DNA of 7,440 bases, from assembly GCA_938045315.1 (NCBI GenBank), contig CALINM010000241.1, positions 1-7,440 on the forward strand. The letters run 5' to 3'. The notes beneath the pieces were generated by a model. The model did no database searches and had not been told where the DNA came from. It saw only the letters and a list, made by a program, of their open reading frames with translations. The position numbers were made by a program, and so were the translations under genes. Below, one piece after another: positions 1 through 6,873 of this stretch (within the stretch, counting starts at the first letter, position 1; the number at the start of each line of letters is the position of its first letter). The stretch comes from an uncultured bacterium (GTDB lineage: Bacteria; CALINM01).

Positions 1-786
1 TCCGATGATTTCGATAGAAAAAACATGTTTTTCCCTGCAGGTGTTATATTAAATGGTGATATATCTAAAGTGATACCCTTTGACCCCGATAAAATTTCTG
101 AACATGTAAAACATTCATGGTATAAATATCCAGATGAAAACAAAGGGCTTCATCCAAAAGATGGTATAACTGAACCAAATTATACAGGCCTCAATCCTGA
201 TGGGACGTGCAAAGAAAAGGAAAAATATAGTTGGGTTAAAGCCCCAAGATATGATGATAAACCAATGGAAGTAGGGCCTCTTGCAAGGGTACTTGTAGCT
301 TATGCGTCTGGTAATAGAGAGATCCAAGATCTCGTAAATGGGGCATTGAAAGCGATCGATTTACCTGCGACAGCATTATTCTCAACTCTTGGTAGAACAG
401 CAGCAAGGGGATTAGAAACACTATATATTGCTAATAATGTGGAAAAATGGATTGGTGAACTGATAAACAATCTTAAAAATAATGAAGAAACATATACCCC
501 TTATAATATGCCTAAAGAGGCATATGGTTATGGTTTAATAGAAGCACCAAGGGGTGCACTTGGCCACTGGGTTTCTATTAAGAACTATAAGATTGAACAC
601 TATCAATGTATAGTTCCATCTACATGGAACTTCTCACCCAAGGATGCAAAGGATCAAAGGGGTGCATGTGAACAGGCACTTATAGGAAGTCCTTGTTACT
701 CCTCTGAAAAACCATTAGAAGTTCTAAGAACAGTTCATTCCTTTGACCCATGTCTTGCTTGTGCAATTCATGTGGCAAGGAGGTAA
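1..786 (+). CDS. hyaB: [NiFe] hydrogenase large (catalytic) subunit, C-terminal part, 5' end cut by window edge
   Basis: This subunit carries the Ni-Fe(CN)2CO centre that splits H2 in membrane-bound uptake hydrogenases. The frame is open from base 1, so the 261 visible residues are the C-terminal portion of a family usually about 550-600 residues long; the first Met (base 25) is internal. Visible signatures are the EAPRGALGHW block near residues 180-190, and at the very end (249-257) DPCLACAIH, whose two Cys are the C-terminal ligand pair of the Ni-Fe centre. The N-terminal Cys pair is outside the window. The maturation protease should cut after the His, removing only Val-Ala-Arg-Arg, which is much shorter than the roughly 15-residue tails of E. 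coli HyaB/HybC or Desulfovibrio HynB. The gene is followed after 2 nt by the cytochrome b gene, and the protease comes third, the usual hyaB-hyaC-hyaD order. The family is certain; the exact group 1 subgroup is not. Confidence 0.96.
   Translation, partial: SDDFDRKNMFFPAGVILNGDISKVIPFDPDKISEHVKHSWYKYPDENKGLHPKDGITEPNYTGLNPDGTCKEKEKYSWVKAPRYDDKPMEVGPLARVLVAYASGNREIQDLVNGALKAIDLPATALFSTLGRTAARGLETLYIANNVEKWIGELINNLKNNEETYTPYNMPKEAYGYGLIEAPRGALGHWVSIKNYKIEHYQCIVPSTWNFSPKDAKDQRGACEQALIGSPCYSSEKPLEVLRTVHSFDPCLACAIHVARR
777..784 (+). promoter_or_regulatory. Ribosome binding site of the cytochrome b gene, inside the large-subunit gene
   Basis: AAGGAGGT is a near-perfect Shine-Dalgarno sequence. It lies over the last Ala-Arg-Arg codons and the first base of the stop codon of the large subunit. 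Its GGAGG core ends 5 nt before the ATG at 789. It decides the start of the cytochrome gene at 789 rather than an in-frame ATG at 750, and it implies translational coupling. Confidence 0.85.
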
Positions 787-788
787 TT

Positions 789-1478
789 ATGTCATACGAA
801 AGAGTATATAGAATGAATTTAATTATGAGAATAAATCATTGGTTGATGTTTATAGCTTTTATAGCTTGTGCAACAACAGGTTTTTACATAGCCCATCCTT
901 TCCTTGTATTTGAAACAGGAGAGATTACTGATAGTTATGTAATGGGTTATATAAGATTGATTCATTACTTAGGTGCCATCTTTCTTGATGTTATATTGCT
1001 TGTTTGGCTTTACCTTTTCTTTTTTGGGCGTCATGCTTATTTTAAATTTATATTTCCTTTGGGACCAAGATTTAGAGAAGCCTTGCTGATGTTAAAGCAT
1101 TATTTTACTTTAAATCCTGAAGATAGACCTGAAACATATGAAAGGATGGATGCTTTAAATGCCTGGGGATTTTTAATATTCATAATACTTTTTAAAGCCC
1201 TTATGTTAATTACTGGTTTTGCAATGCTTTCCCCACAAATAACGGCACAAAATACTGCAATCCCAGGTGGACATCTTGTGTTTTCAGGAGTAGGCTCAAT
1301 TGCTTATTTTCTCTTTGGTGATTTAGCAACGATAAGGCTCGCCCATCATGTTATGGCCTGGATATTGATAGTATTTGTTATCATTCATGTTTATCTTGAG
1401 ATATGGCGTGAGGTCATATGGAAAGAAGGAGATATTTCAATAGTTTTTAGTGGTTATAAATTCATCAGGAAAAAATAG
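789..1478 (+). CDS. hyaC: Ni/Fe-hydrogenase b-type cytochrome subunit
   Basis: This is the membrane di-heme cytochrome b that anchors the hydrogenase and passes electrons from H2 oxidation to the quinone pool. The protein has 229 residues, normal for the family. Four hydrophobic segments are visible at about residues 16-36, 54-79, 124-147 and 181-208. Candidate heme-ligand histidines sit where the family has them: His17 in the N-terminal NHW motif, His59 in helix 2, and His186/His187 and His200 in helix 4. The N-terminal RVYRMNLIMRINHW and the C-terminal HVYLEIWRE block are typical. The start at 789 is chosen because of the strong AAGGAGGT just upstream; an in-frame ATG at 750 would add 13 residues encoded inside the large-subunit gene. 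The protease ATG follows the TAG stop directly. Heme for this subunit could come from the adjacent hem cluster (inference). Confidence 0.95.
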   Translation: MSYERVYRMNLIMRINHWLMFIAFIACATTGFYIAHPFLVFETGEITDSYVMGYIRLIHYLGAIFLDVILLVWLYLFFFGRHAYFKFIFPLGPRFREALLMLKHYFTLNPEDRPETYERMDALNAWGFLIFIILFKALMLITGFAMLSPQITAQNTAIPGGHLVFSGVGSIAYFLFGDLATIRLAHHVMAWILIVFVIIHVYLEIWREVIWKEGDISIVFSGYKFIRKK

Positions 1479-1946
1479 ATGGTTAAAGTAGTGGGGATAG
1501 GCAATCCCCTTCTTGGTGATGATGGATTTGGACTAACTGTTCTTGATAAAATTGAAAAAGTGAGATTGGAGGGGGTTGTTTTTATTAAATTGCCTACCCC
1601 CTCTCCCTGGGTTTTATATGAAGTTTTCAGAGAAGGTGATTATTTTATAGTTGTTGATGCTTTATATGACGGTAATTTTGGTGAGATAGAAGTTTTCCCA
1701 ATATATAATCTTAAATCAAATTCTACTAAATTAAAAAGTTTGCATGATGTTAGTTTAGCCCAGGTAGTTGATTTCCTTAGTCTTTATGATATCAATGTAA
1801 AAGGTGTTATAATTGGTACTAAAGTAAAAGATATTAGCCCAAAAATAGGTTTATCAGATGAACTAATAAAACTCATCCCTAACGCAGTTGAAAAAGTGTT
1901 TGAGGTTTTAAACGCTGTACTGAAGAAAAATAATCCTAATCTTTAA
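1479..1946 (+). CDS. hyaD: Hydrogenase maturation endopeptidase (HyaD/HybD/HynC family)
   Basis: This cytoplasmic protease of the M52 family removes the C-terminal propeptide of the large subunit once nickel is in place. It has 155 residues, typical for the family. The signature GIGNPLLGDDGFG is at residues 6-18. The three expected nickel-sensing ligands are visible as Asp15, Asp60 (in VVDAL) and His89 (in LHDVSL). In E. coli HybD the first ligand is Glu16; Asp at this place also occurs in HycI, so it is a variant, not a defect. The ATG follows the cytochrome stop with no gap, and AGGA at 1467-1470 lies 8 nt upstream. Its probable substrate is the large subunit encoded at 1-786. The last 11 bp overlap the end of hemY on the other strand. 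No hypA-F or other accessory genes are visible. Confidence 0.94.
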   Translation: MVKVVGIGNPLLGDDGFGLTVLDKIEKVRLEGVVFIKLPTPSPWVLYEVFREGDYFIVVDALYDGNFGEIEVFPIYNLKSNSTKLKSLHDVSLAQVVDFLSLYDINVKGVIIGTKVKDISPKIGLSDELIKLIPNAVEKVFEVLNAVLKKNNPNL

Positions 1947-3339
1947 AAGCCTTCAGCTCTTCCAAAATAAAATTAGCTGCATCGAAACCGCTCTTAACAC
2001 AATCTCCAATTCCTATTCCTTTGTAACTACAGCCTATAAGTAGTAACCCTTTATGTGTTTTTAATGATTTATAAATTTCTTCAATCCTATCTAAATGTCC
2101 AACAGTGTATTTAGGCATGCCTCTTTGCCATCTATATACTTTTCCAAAAACTGGTTTTGCATTAATTTTCGCAATTTCTTCTAATTCTTCCCTTACAATA
2201 CTTATAAGTTTTTCATCATCCTCATTGACAAGTTCTTCATGATGACCACCGCCAACGAAGGATCTAATTAAAATATAATCATCAGGTGCTCTATATGACC
2301 ATTTTATGGAACTCCATGTACAGGCATTAATTCTTCTATTCTCAATTCTAGGGACTATAAAGCCAAAACCCTTTAGATTTACTTTGATATCACCTCTTTT
2401 ATAGGCAAGAGAAATTGTAGCAGAAGAGGACCACTCAATATTTTTTAACATAGAAGATAAATTTTCATCCATATCTTTTATTAGCTCTGCGGTTATATAT
2501 GATGGTGTGCCAATAATTACATAATCGAATCTATCCTGAAAGCCATCTTCGGTAATAATTTTATATTGGCCGTTCTCTTTATTGATGGCTATTACATGCT
2601 TATCTGTGAGTATTTTGTCTGAACCTATGAATTTCTTACATCCCTCTACTAATTCTGCCATACCCTTTTTTAGGGACATAAAATAAGTCATTTTTTTTGT
2701 ATTTGGTTGTGATTGTGGCTTATTCTTCATAGCTTTAACCATACCTTTAATAAGGCTTCCATATTTTTTTTCCATCTCAATAAAACGTGGGAAGGTCGCT
2801 TTTACACTCATATTGTCTGGATTTGATGTGTGAATACCTGCAACCAGAGGCTCGGCAATTTTTTCTAAACATTCTCTACCAAGTCTTCTTGTAACAAATT
2901 GAGCAAGGCTTTCATCACTGTCATCTTTTTTGGGTGGTATAAATAATTCCAGTCCCATTCTTATCTTGCCAGCCCAGGATATAAGACTTGATTTTAATAG
3001 GGGCATAATCATTGTAGGTACCATTAGCATAACACCCTCTGGCAGGGGATGTAGTTTACCAGCAGAGTATATGTAAGTTCCTTTATGATCATCATTGCTA
3101 CATAACATCTCATTTTCTAATCCAATTTTTTTGATAAGTTGTACAGACCAAAATTTTTCAGGCAAATAACTATCTGGACCAGCTTCTATTATAAAATTAT
3201 TCTCATATTCTGTTTTTATTTTACCACCTATATTTTTCTCTTTCTCAAATATTACAAAATCAAATCCAGCCTCTTTTAGAACAACTGCACATGCTAAACT
3301 TGAAATACCGCTACCTATTATTGCGATCCTTTTAATCAT
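1936..3339 (-). CDS. hemY: Oxygen-dependent, FAD-binding protoporphyrinogen/coproporphyrinogen oxidase
   Basis: The protein oxidises a porphyrinogen to a porphyrin (six-electron oxidation) using FAD and O2. Family members act on protoporphyrinogen IX, or on coproporphyrinogen III (CgoX) in the coproporphyrin-dependent pathway; this window alone does not say which. It has 467 residues, the usual length. Evidence includes the N-terminal dinucleotide-binding fold (Gly9-Ser-Gly11 at the start of a GxGxxS loop, acidic Glu32 at the end of strand 2), the family block EAGPDS at 52-57, and the C-terminal FAD block from about 436 with YKGIGIGDCVKSG. The ATG overlaps the end of hemH by 8 nt; upstream purines (AAAGGATGGG) are poorly placed for a ribosome binding site, so coupling to hemH translation is likely. 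It is the last gene of hemE-hemH-hemY, the same order as in Bacillus subtilis. Confidence 0.95.
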   Translation of the reverse strand: MIKRIAIIGSGISSLACAVVLKEAGFDFVIFEKEKNIGGKIKTEYENNFIIEAGPDSYLPEKFWSVQLIKKIGLENEMLCSNDDHKGTYIYSAGKLHPLPEGVMLMVPTMIMPLLKSSLISWAGKIRMGLELFIPPKKDDSDESLAQFVTRRLGRECLEKIAEPLVAGIHTSNPDNMSVKATFPRFIEMEKKYGSLIKGMVKAMKNKPQSQPNTKKMTYFMSLKKGMAELVEGCKKFIGSDKILTDKHVIAINKENGQYKIITEDGFQDRFDYVIIGTPSYITAELIKDMDENLSSMLKNIEWSSSATISLAYKRGDIKVNLKGFGFIVPRIENRRINACTWSSIKWSYRAPDDYILIRSFVGGGHHEELVNEDDEKLISIVREELEEIAKINAKPVFGKVYRWQRGMPKYTVGHLDRIEEIYKSLKTHKGLLLIGCSYKGIGIGDCVKSGFDAANFILEELKAFKD

Positions 3340-4225
3340 GCCATTTTCCCATCCTTTCCATAATTATATAAAATAATGATTTTATGAAATCAGGGTCGTC
3401 ATTAAGTGAAGTTATTCTATGGTAAGATAGACCTAAATTTTTTGCATAATTTGCATGTATTATATCAATATCATAGAGTGTCTCAATATGATCAGCAGTA
3501 AAACCAATTGGTATCTGTACTATTGAATTATAACCTTTTGCTTTAACCTCTTCCATTATTTGTTCTACTTCTGGTGTTATCCAGCTTTCTCTTCTATTTG
3601 ATGGTATACTTTGCCATCCTAATGTCCAATTCTTTAAGTTTAAGTTTGTTGATACTAATGAGCAGCATTCTAAAATTTGTGCTTTATAAGGTTCATTTGA
3701 TAATCTTTCAGGGATACTGTGGGCGGAGTAAATAAAGAATGAATTCCAGTTTTTAACCTCTTTCTTTATTTTATTTGTCCAGCAGTCAATAAAAGCTTTA
3801 TTTCTATACCAGCTATGGATAAAGGTATATGGAGTTTGAATGTTATTTTCTTTGATAAATTTCTCTATAAAATTAATATAATTGCCTGTAGTAACTGATG
3901 TAAAATATGGGGAAAGCAATAGAAAAATTATTTTTTCAAATCCTTTTTCGACAAAGTAAGTAATAATCTCGTCTATGCTGGGATTACAATAACGAAAAGC
4001 TGGTAAGCATTTATAATCAGAAGTGAGTAATTTTTCCAAGGCATGAGCTTGTTTCTCTGTTATTTCAGGGAGTGGAGAAAATCCACCTATAAGTTTGTAT
4101 TTCTCTTTTATAGCACTTATAATCTTATCTGGCAGTTCAATACCCGTTAATTTTTTTAAAAAAAGAGTAACTTCTTCTAAATTTCTTGGACCCCCAAGTG
4201 TAACTAAAGCAATTCCTACTTTCAT
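3332..4225 (-). CDS. hemH: Ferrochelatase
   Basis: The enzyme inserts Fe2+ into a porphyrin, the final step of heme synthesis in the protoporphyrin route or the penultimate one (CpfC) in the coproporphyrin route. It has 297 residues, at the short end of the soluble bacterial forms, with no added C-terminal membrane segment or Cys cluster. Visible motifs are the N-terminal ALVTLGGP at 6-13, IGGFSPL at 46-52 (most relatives have IGGGSPL, so Phe49 is a small deviation), the metal-site His169 in YSAHSIP, and His246/Glu248 in the TADHIETLYDID block, where Glu248 matches the conserved catalytic acid. The ATG overlaps the hemE stop as ATGA, so translation is probably coupled; no strong ribosome binding site of its own is seen. 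The stop lies 8 nt inside hemY. Confidence 0.95.
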   Translation of the reverse strand: MKVGIALVTLGGPRNLEEVTLFLKKLTGIELPDKIISAIKEKYKLIGGFSPLPEITEKQAHALEKLLTSDYKCLPAFRYCNPSIDEIITYFVEKGFEKIIFLLLSPYFTSVTTGNYINFIEKFIKENNIQTPYTFIHSWYRNKAFIDCWTNKIKKEVKNWNSFFIYSAHSIPERLSNEPYKAQILECCSLVSTNLNLKNWTLGWQSIPSNRRESWITPEVEQIMEEVKAKGYNSIVQIPIGFTADHIETLYDIDIIHANYAKNLGLSYHRITSLNDDPDFIKSLFYIIMERMGKWHD

Positions 4226-5253
4226 CTTTTGCTTAACTCATGAACTAAGTTTATAAGATACTCTGCATTTTCAACGGGTACCGTAGGTAGTATACCATGT
4301 CCTAAATTGAATATGTGACCATTTCTGTTACCAGCTCTTCTTAAAATATCTTCTACACGTTTTTTTATATATTCTTTAGAACCATATAATGCTGCAGGGT
4401 CCAGGTTGCCTTGAACAGCTGTTTCGTAATTTAATAATTTCCATGCTTCATCTAAGTCAATTCTCCAGTCAAGACCAATAACATCACCACCAGCTTCTTT
4501 CACAAGTTTTAATAAGTGAGAAGCACCAAAAGCGAAGTGTATGTGGGGTACCGATCTATCCAGTTCCTTGAACAGCCGTTTTTGGTGGGGTAGTATAAAC
4601 TCTCTATAATCGGATGTGCAAAGACAACCTACCCAACTATCAAAGATTTGAACAGCTTGTGCCCCTGCCTTTATCTGGGCGTTTAAGTAATCAATAATCA
4701 TATCCACTAATTTTTCCATTAAAAGATGCCATGTATCTGGTTCTTTATACATCATTGTTTTCGTGTATATGTAGTTCTTTGAACCACCACCTTCAATTAT
4801 ATAGCTTGCTAATGTAAAAGGAGCTCCAGAGAAACCAATTAATGGGATTTTACCATTTAACTCTTTTCTTACAAGCTTGATAGAAGTAAGCAGATAGTCC
4901 ATATGTTCTTCAATCACAAATTTTCTCATTTTTTCTACTTCTTTTTTTGTGCGAACAGGATTTTTGATTTGTGGTCCGTCATCTTTTGTAAATTCAAAAT
5001 CAATACCCATATATTCCAGAGGCAATAATATATCAGCAAAAATTATCGCCGCATCAAGTTCGAATCGCCTTACTGGTTGAAGAGTTACTTCAACAACAAG
5101 TTCGGGTGTTTTGCACATCTCAATAAAACTATATTTTGAGCGTATGTCTCGATATTCTTTAAGATATCTTCCTGCCTGTCTCATCATCCAAATAGGTGTA
5201 CAATCTACGGGCTCTTTTCTACATGCTTTAAGAAATCTGTCATTTCTTGCCAT
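4222..5253 (-). CDS. hemE: Uroporphyrinogen III decarboxylase
   Basis: This cofactor-free cytoplasmic enzyme converts uroporphyrinogen III to coproporphyrinogen III, removing four acetate carboxyl groups. It has 343 residues, the standard length. It shows the signature WMMRQAGRYL at 22-31 with the substrate-binding Arg25 and Arg29, the central Asp74 in IIFADIL that contacts the pyrrole NH groups, the IIEGGGSKNY block, FDSWVG, and the C-terminal FNLGHGI with His319. These correspond to the known active-site set Arg37, Arg41, Asp86 and His339 of the human enzyme. The start at 5253 is supported by GAGAGG 6 nt upstream. It is the first gene of the hemE-hemH-hemY operon. The next enzyme of the pathway (HemN/HemF type) is not in the window. 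Confidence 0.97.
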   Translation of the reverse strand: MARNDRFLKACRKEPVDCTPIWMMRQAGRYLKEYRDIRSKYSFIEMCKTPELVVEVTLQPVRRFELDAAIIFADILLPLEYMGIDFEFTKDDGPQIKNPVRTKKEVEKMRKFVIEEHMDYLLTSIKLVRKELNGKIPLIGFSGAPFTLASYIIEGGGSKNYIYTKTMMYKEPDTWHLLMEKLVDMIIDYLNAQIKAGAQAVQIFDSWVGCLCTSDYREFILPHQKRLFKELDRSVPHIHFAFGASHLLKLVKEAGGDVIGLDWRIDLDEAWKLLNYETAVQGNLDPAALYGSKEYIKKRVEDILRRAGNRNGHIFNLGHGILPTVPVENAEYLINLVHELSKR

Positions 5254-5259
5254 TAATAA

Positions 5260-5265
5260 CCTCTC
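5260..5265 (-). promoter_or_regulatory. Ribosome binding site of hemE
   Basis: On the minus strand GAGAGG lies 6 nt before the ATG at 5253-5251. It is the only good ribosome binding site seen in the hem operon; hemH and hemY start within the preceding gene and appear to rely on coupling. Confidence 0.7.
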
Positions 5266-5283
5266 ATAAAAGTTTTAGTCATT

Positions 5284-5313
5284 AGTATAAACGAAAAAAT
5301 AAGAAAAATACAG
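5284..5313 (-). promoter_or_regulatory. Possible hemE operon promoter
   Basis: On the minus strand TATACT (5289-5284) is a fair -10 hexamer, with a poor -35 (CTGTAT, 5313-5308) 18 nt upstream. Transcription would begin near 5277, giving a leader of about 24 nt before hemE. The -35 match is weak and the region is AT-rich, so this is tentative. Confidence 0.28.
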
Positions 5314-5406
5314 AGCGATTGTTAGATATAGAATATTGTACGTGGTGAGTTTTAAGGTTTTAAAAGATTATTTAATTATGGAAAATCAACAGTTTTATAA
5401 ATACTA

Positions 5407-5440
5407 ATAGATTCGAATCATAAAAGTCTTTTGAATCTAT
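5407..5440. repeat. Inverted repeat in the divergent hemE / DUF438 intergenic region
   Basis: ATAGATTC (5407-5414) is mirrored exactly by GAATCTAT (5433-5440). With one G-U pair the RNA stem could extend to 11 bp around a 12-nt loop. The left arm also contains a perfect 10-bp palindrome, GATTCGAATC (5410-5419), so three GAATC-type half-sites lie within 34 bp. It sits about 75-110 bp upstream of the probable start of the rightward transcript and about 150 bp upstream of hemE. It could be an operator for either gene. It is not a convincing terminator, because no coding region ends near it. Confidence 0.45.
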
Positions 5441-5480
5441 AAATTTTTTTAAGCATGTTAACAATTTTTAAAAACTAAAC

Positions 5481-5508
5481 TTGCTTAATAATTTTTTTGT
5501 GGTAGTAT
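5481..5508 (+). promoter_or_regulatory. Probable promoter of the DUF438-hemerythrin gene
   Basis: TTGCTT (5481-5486) and TAGTAT (5503-5508) are separated by 16 nt, and TGG directly precedes the -10, making an extended -10 element. Transcription would start near 5515, leaving a short leader of about 15 nt that contains the ribosome binding site. Confidence 0.5.
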
Positions 5509-5517
5509 TTTTTAAAG

Positions 5518-5524
5518 AAGGGGG
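5518..5524 (+). promoter_or_regulatory. Ribosome binding site of the DUF438-hemerythrin gene
   Basis: AAGGGGG ends 5 nt before the ATG at 5530. It is a purine-rich Shine-Dalgarno-like site that supports this start codon. Confidence 0.6.
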
Positions 5525-5529
5525 ATTTT

Positions 5530-6705
5530 ATGGAAGGAATAGATAAAAAAGCAATACTAAAAGAAATTATAAAACAGCTTCATAGTGGTTTGCCGCCAGA
5601 GGAATTAAAGAGTAAGTTCAAAAGTCTTCTTAGTCATGTAACTTCTACTGAAATAATTCAACTTGAACAAGAATTGATAAAAGAGGGAATGGATAGAGAG
5701 GATATTAGAAAGCTTTGTGAATTACATATTGAGCTATTTAAAGAATCTCTTGAGAAAGAAACAGCACTCGCACCACCGGGGCATCCCATAAATATCCTAA
5801 TGGAAGAGCACAAGATTTTTCTGAATATGGCCAAAGAACTTTTAAACACGATTAACTTTTATTTAGAAGGAAAGATGTATGAACTTAGGGAAAAGTCAGG
5901 GAGAATTATAGATGATTTAAAAAAAACGGAAAGTCACTATATAAGGGAGGAAAATGTTTTATTTCCCTATATTGAAAAATATGGTATTACTGAACCTCCA
6001 AAGATGATGTGGACAGAACATGATCGCATTAGAGCCATTAAAAAAGAAATTTATGGATATTTAGATAAGGGAAATTATAACAATCTAAAAGATGCATCTT
6101 TCAGACTTGTTGAGATGTTATCCACACATTTTTATAAGGAAAATAATATTCTATTTCCAGCAGGTATGAGAACAATAAATGAGATAGAATGGGTTAAAAT
6201 TAGGAAAGAATTTGATGAAATTGGTTATAGTTTTATTGAACCACCTTCTTTTTTGGGTGATAGAATGATAGAAGAAAAAATAATATCCTACGGAGAAGAG
6301 CATTATGTTAATTTTGAAACGGGAAATTTATTTTTTGATGAAATAGAAGCAATTTTCAATACTTTACCTGTAGATATTACTTTCGTTGATAAAGATGATA
6401 AGGTTTGTTATTTCAGTCAAACTAAAGATAGAATTTTTTTAAGAACACCTGCTATTATAGGTAGAAAAGTTCAGCAATGTCATCCTGAAAAAAGTTTACA
6501 CATAGTAAATAGAATTTTAAAGGATTTCAAAGAGGGAAAGAGGGATAAAGCTCAATTTTGGATTAATTTAAATGGAAGATTTATACTGATACAATATTTT
6601 GCGGTAAAGAATAAGCAAGGCACTTATTTAGGATGTCTTGAAGTAACACAGGACATCACGGAAATAAAGAAGTTAGAAGGGGAAAAGAGACTTCTCGATG
6701 ACTGA
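5530..6705 (+). CDS. DUF438 - hemerythrin (HHE) - PAS domain protein
   Basis: This is a soluble three-part protein of 391 residues with no signal peptide or membrane segment. Residues about 5-75 form the helical DUF438 domain. Residues about 83-215 form a hemerythrin-like four-helix bundle with a full candidate diiron ligand set: His85 or His94, His136 with Glu140 (HxxxE), His164, and His200 with Glu204 (second HxxxE). Residues about 265-385 form a PAS domain, recognisable from the NTLPVDITFVDKDDKVCYFS opening, a QQCHPEKS block at 315-322, and the closing GCLEVTQDITEIKKLEGEK. Proteins of this architecture are presumed to sense or handle O2, NO or redox state; no catalytic activity is proven by the sequence, and no kinase, cyclase or DNA-binding output domain is fused. 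It is divergent from hemE and convergent with rubredoxin, whose stop lies 4 bp beyond its own. The domain call is firm; the function is inferred. Confidence 0.9.
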   Translation: MEGIDKKAILKEIIKQLHSGLPPEELKSKFKSLLSHVTSTEIIQLEQELIKEGMDREDIRKLCELHIELFKESLEKETALAPPGHPINILMEEHKIFLNMAKELLNTINFYLEGKMYELREKSGRIIDDLKKTESHYIREENVLFPYIEKYGITEPPKMMWTEHDRIRAIKKEIYGYLDKGNYNNLKDASFRLVEMLSTHFYKENNILFPAGMRTINEIEWVKIRKEFDEIGYSFIEPPSFLGDRMIEEKIISYGEEHYVNFETGNLFFDEIEAIFNTLPVDITFVDKDDKVCYFSQTKDRIFLRTPAIIGRKVQQCHPEKSLHIVNRILKDFKEGKRDKAQFWINLNGRFILIQYFAVKNKQGTYLGCLEVTQDITEIKKLEGEKRLLDD

Positions 6706-6709
6706 CTGA

Positions 6710-6868
6710 TCAAAGCTTTTGAAATTCTGATTTTGGAGCTCCACAAAGAGGACATACCCAATCTTCTGGCAACTCTGAAAAAAGAGTTCCAGCAGGTATT
6801 CCATTATCTGGATCACCTTCTTTTTCATCATAAATATAGTTACAGACTGTGCAGAGCCATTTATCCAT
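6710..6868 (-). CDS. rub: Rubredoxin
   Basis: This is a small cytoplasmic electron carrier with one iron held by four cysteines. It has 52 residues, exactly the classical length. Cys6 and Cys9 (in CTVCNYIYD) and Cys39 and Cys42 (in [11 protein letters not shown]) are the Fe ligands, and [10 protein letters not shown] at 19-28 and LPEDWVCP at 33-40 are diagnostic. The frame is open upstream to an ATG at 6919, but that would add 17 non-rubredoxin residues and begin inside the -35 element. The start at 6868 has GAAGGAG 5 nt upstream and fits the family. Rubredoxins donate electrons to rubrerythrin, superoxide reductase or flavodiiron NO/O2 reductases; no such partner is visible here, though the convergent neighbour is a hemerythrin-domain protein. 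It appears to be transcribed alone from its own promoter. Confidence 0.97.
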   Translation of the reverse strand: MDKWLCTVCNYIYDEKEGDPDNGIPAGTLFSELPEDWVCPLCGAPKSEFQKL

Positions 6869-6873
6869 ATAAA

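Noticed and set aside
115-421. Two minus-strand open frames (70 and 61 residues) inside the hydrogenase large-subunit gene
   Set aside because: They lie wholly within a strongly conserved coding region on the other strand, have no ribosome binding site, and resemble no family.
750-788. Upstream in-frame ATG at 750 for the cytochrome b gene
   Set aside because: It lies inside the large-subunit gene without a ribosome binding site, while the ATG at 789 has AAGGAGGT at ideal spacing and gives the normal family N-terminus.
1920-1956. CTGAAG/CTTCAG inverted repeat as a bidirectional terminator between hyaD and hemY
   Set aside because: Only 6 bp of stem with a 25-nt loop and no convincing U-tract; both arms are in coding sequence.
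5376-5389. Possible FNR/CRP-type site ending in ATCAA upstream of the DUF438 gene
   Set aside because: Only the right half matches TTGAT-N4-ATCAA; the left half TTATG does not.
5658-5849. Minus-strand open frame of 63 residues inside the DUF438 domain coding region
   Set aside because: It is a shadow of the real gene, Ser/Ile-rich low-information sequence with no start signal.
6710-6722. TCAAA-GCT-TTTGA hairpin as a terminator between the DUF438 gene and rubredoxin
   Set aside because: A 5-bp AT-rich stem with a 3-nt loop and no U-tract is too weak, and it lies within the last rubredoxin codons.
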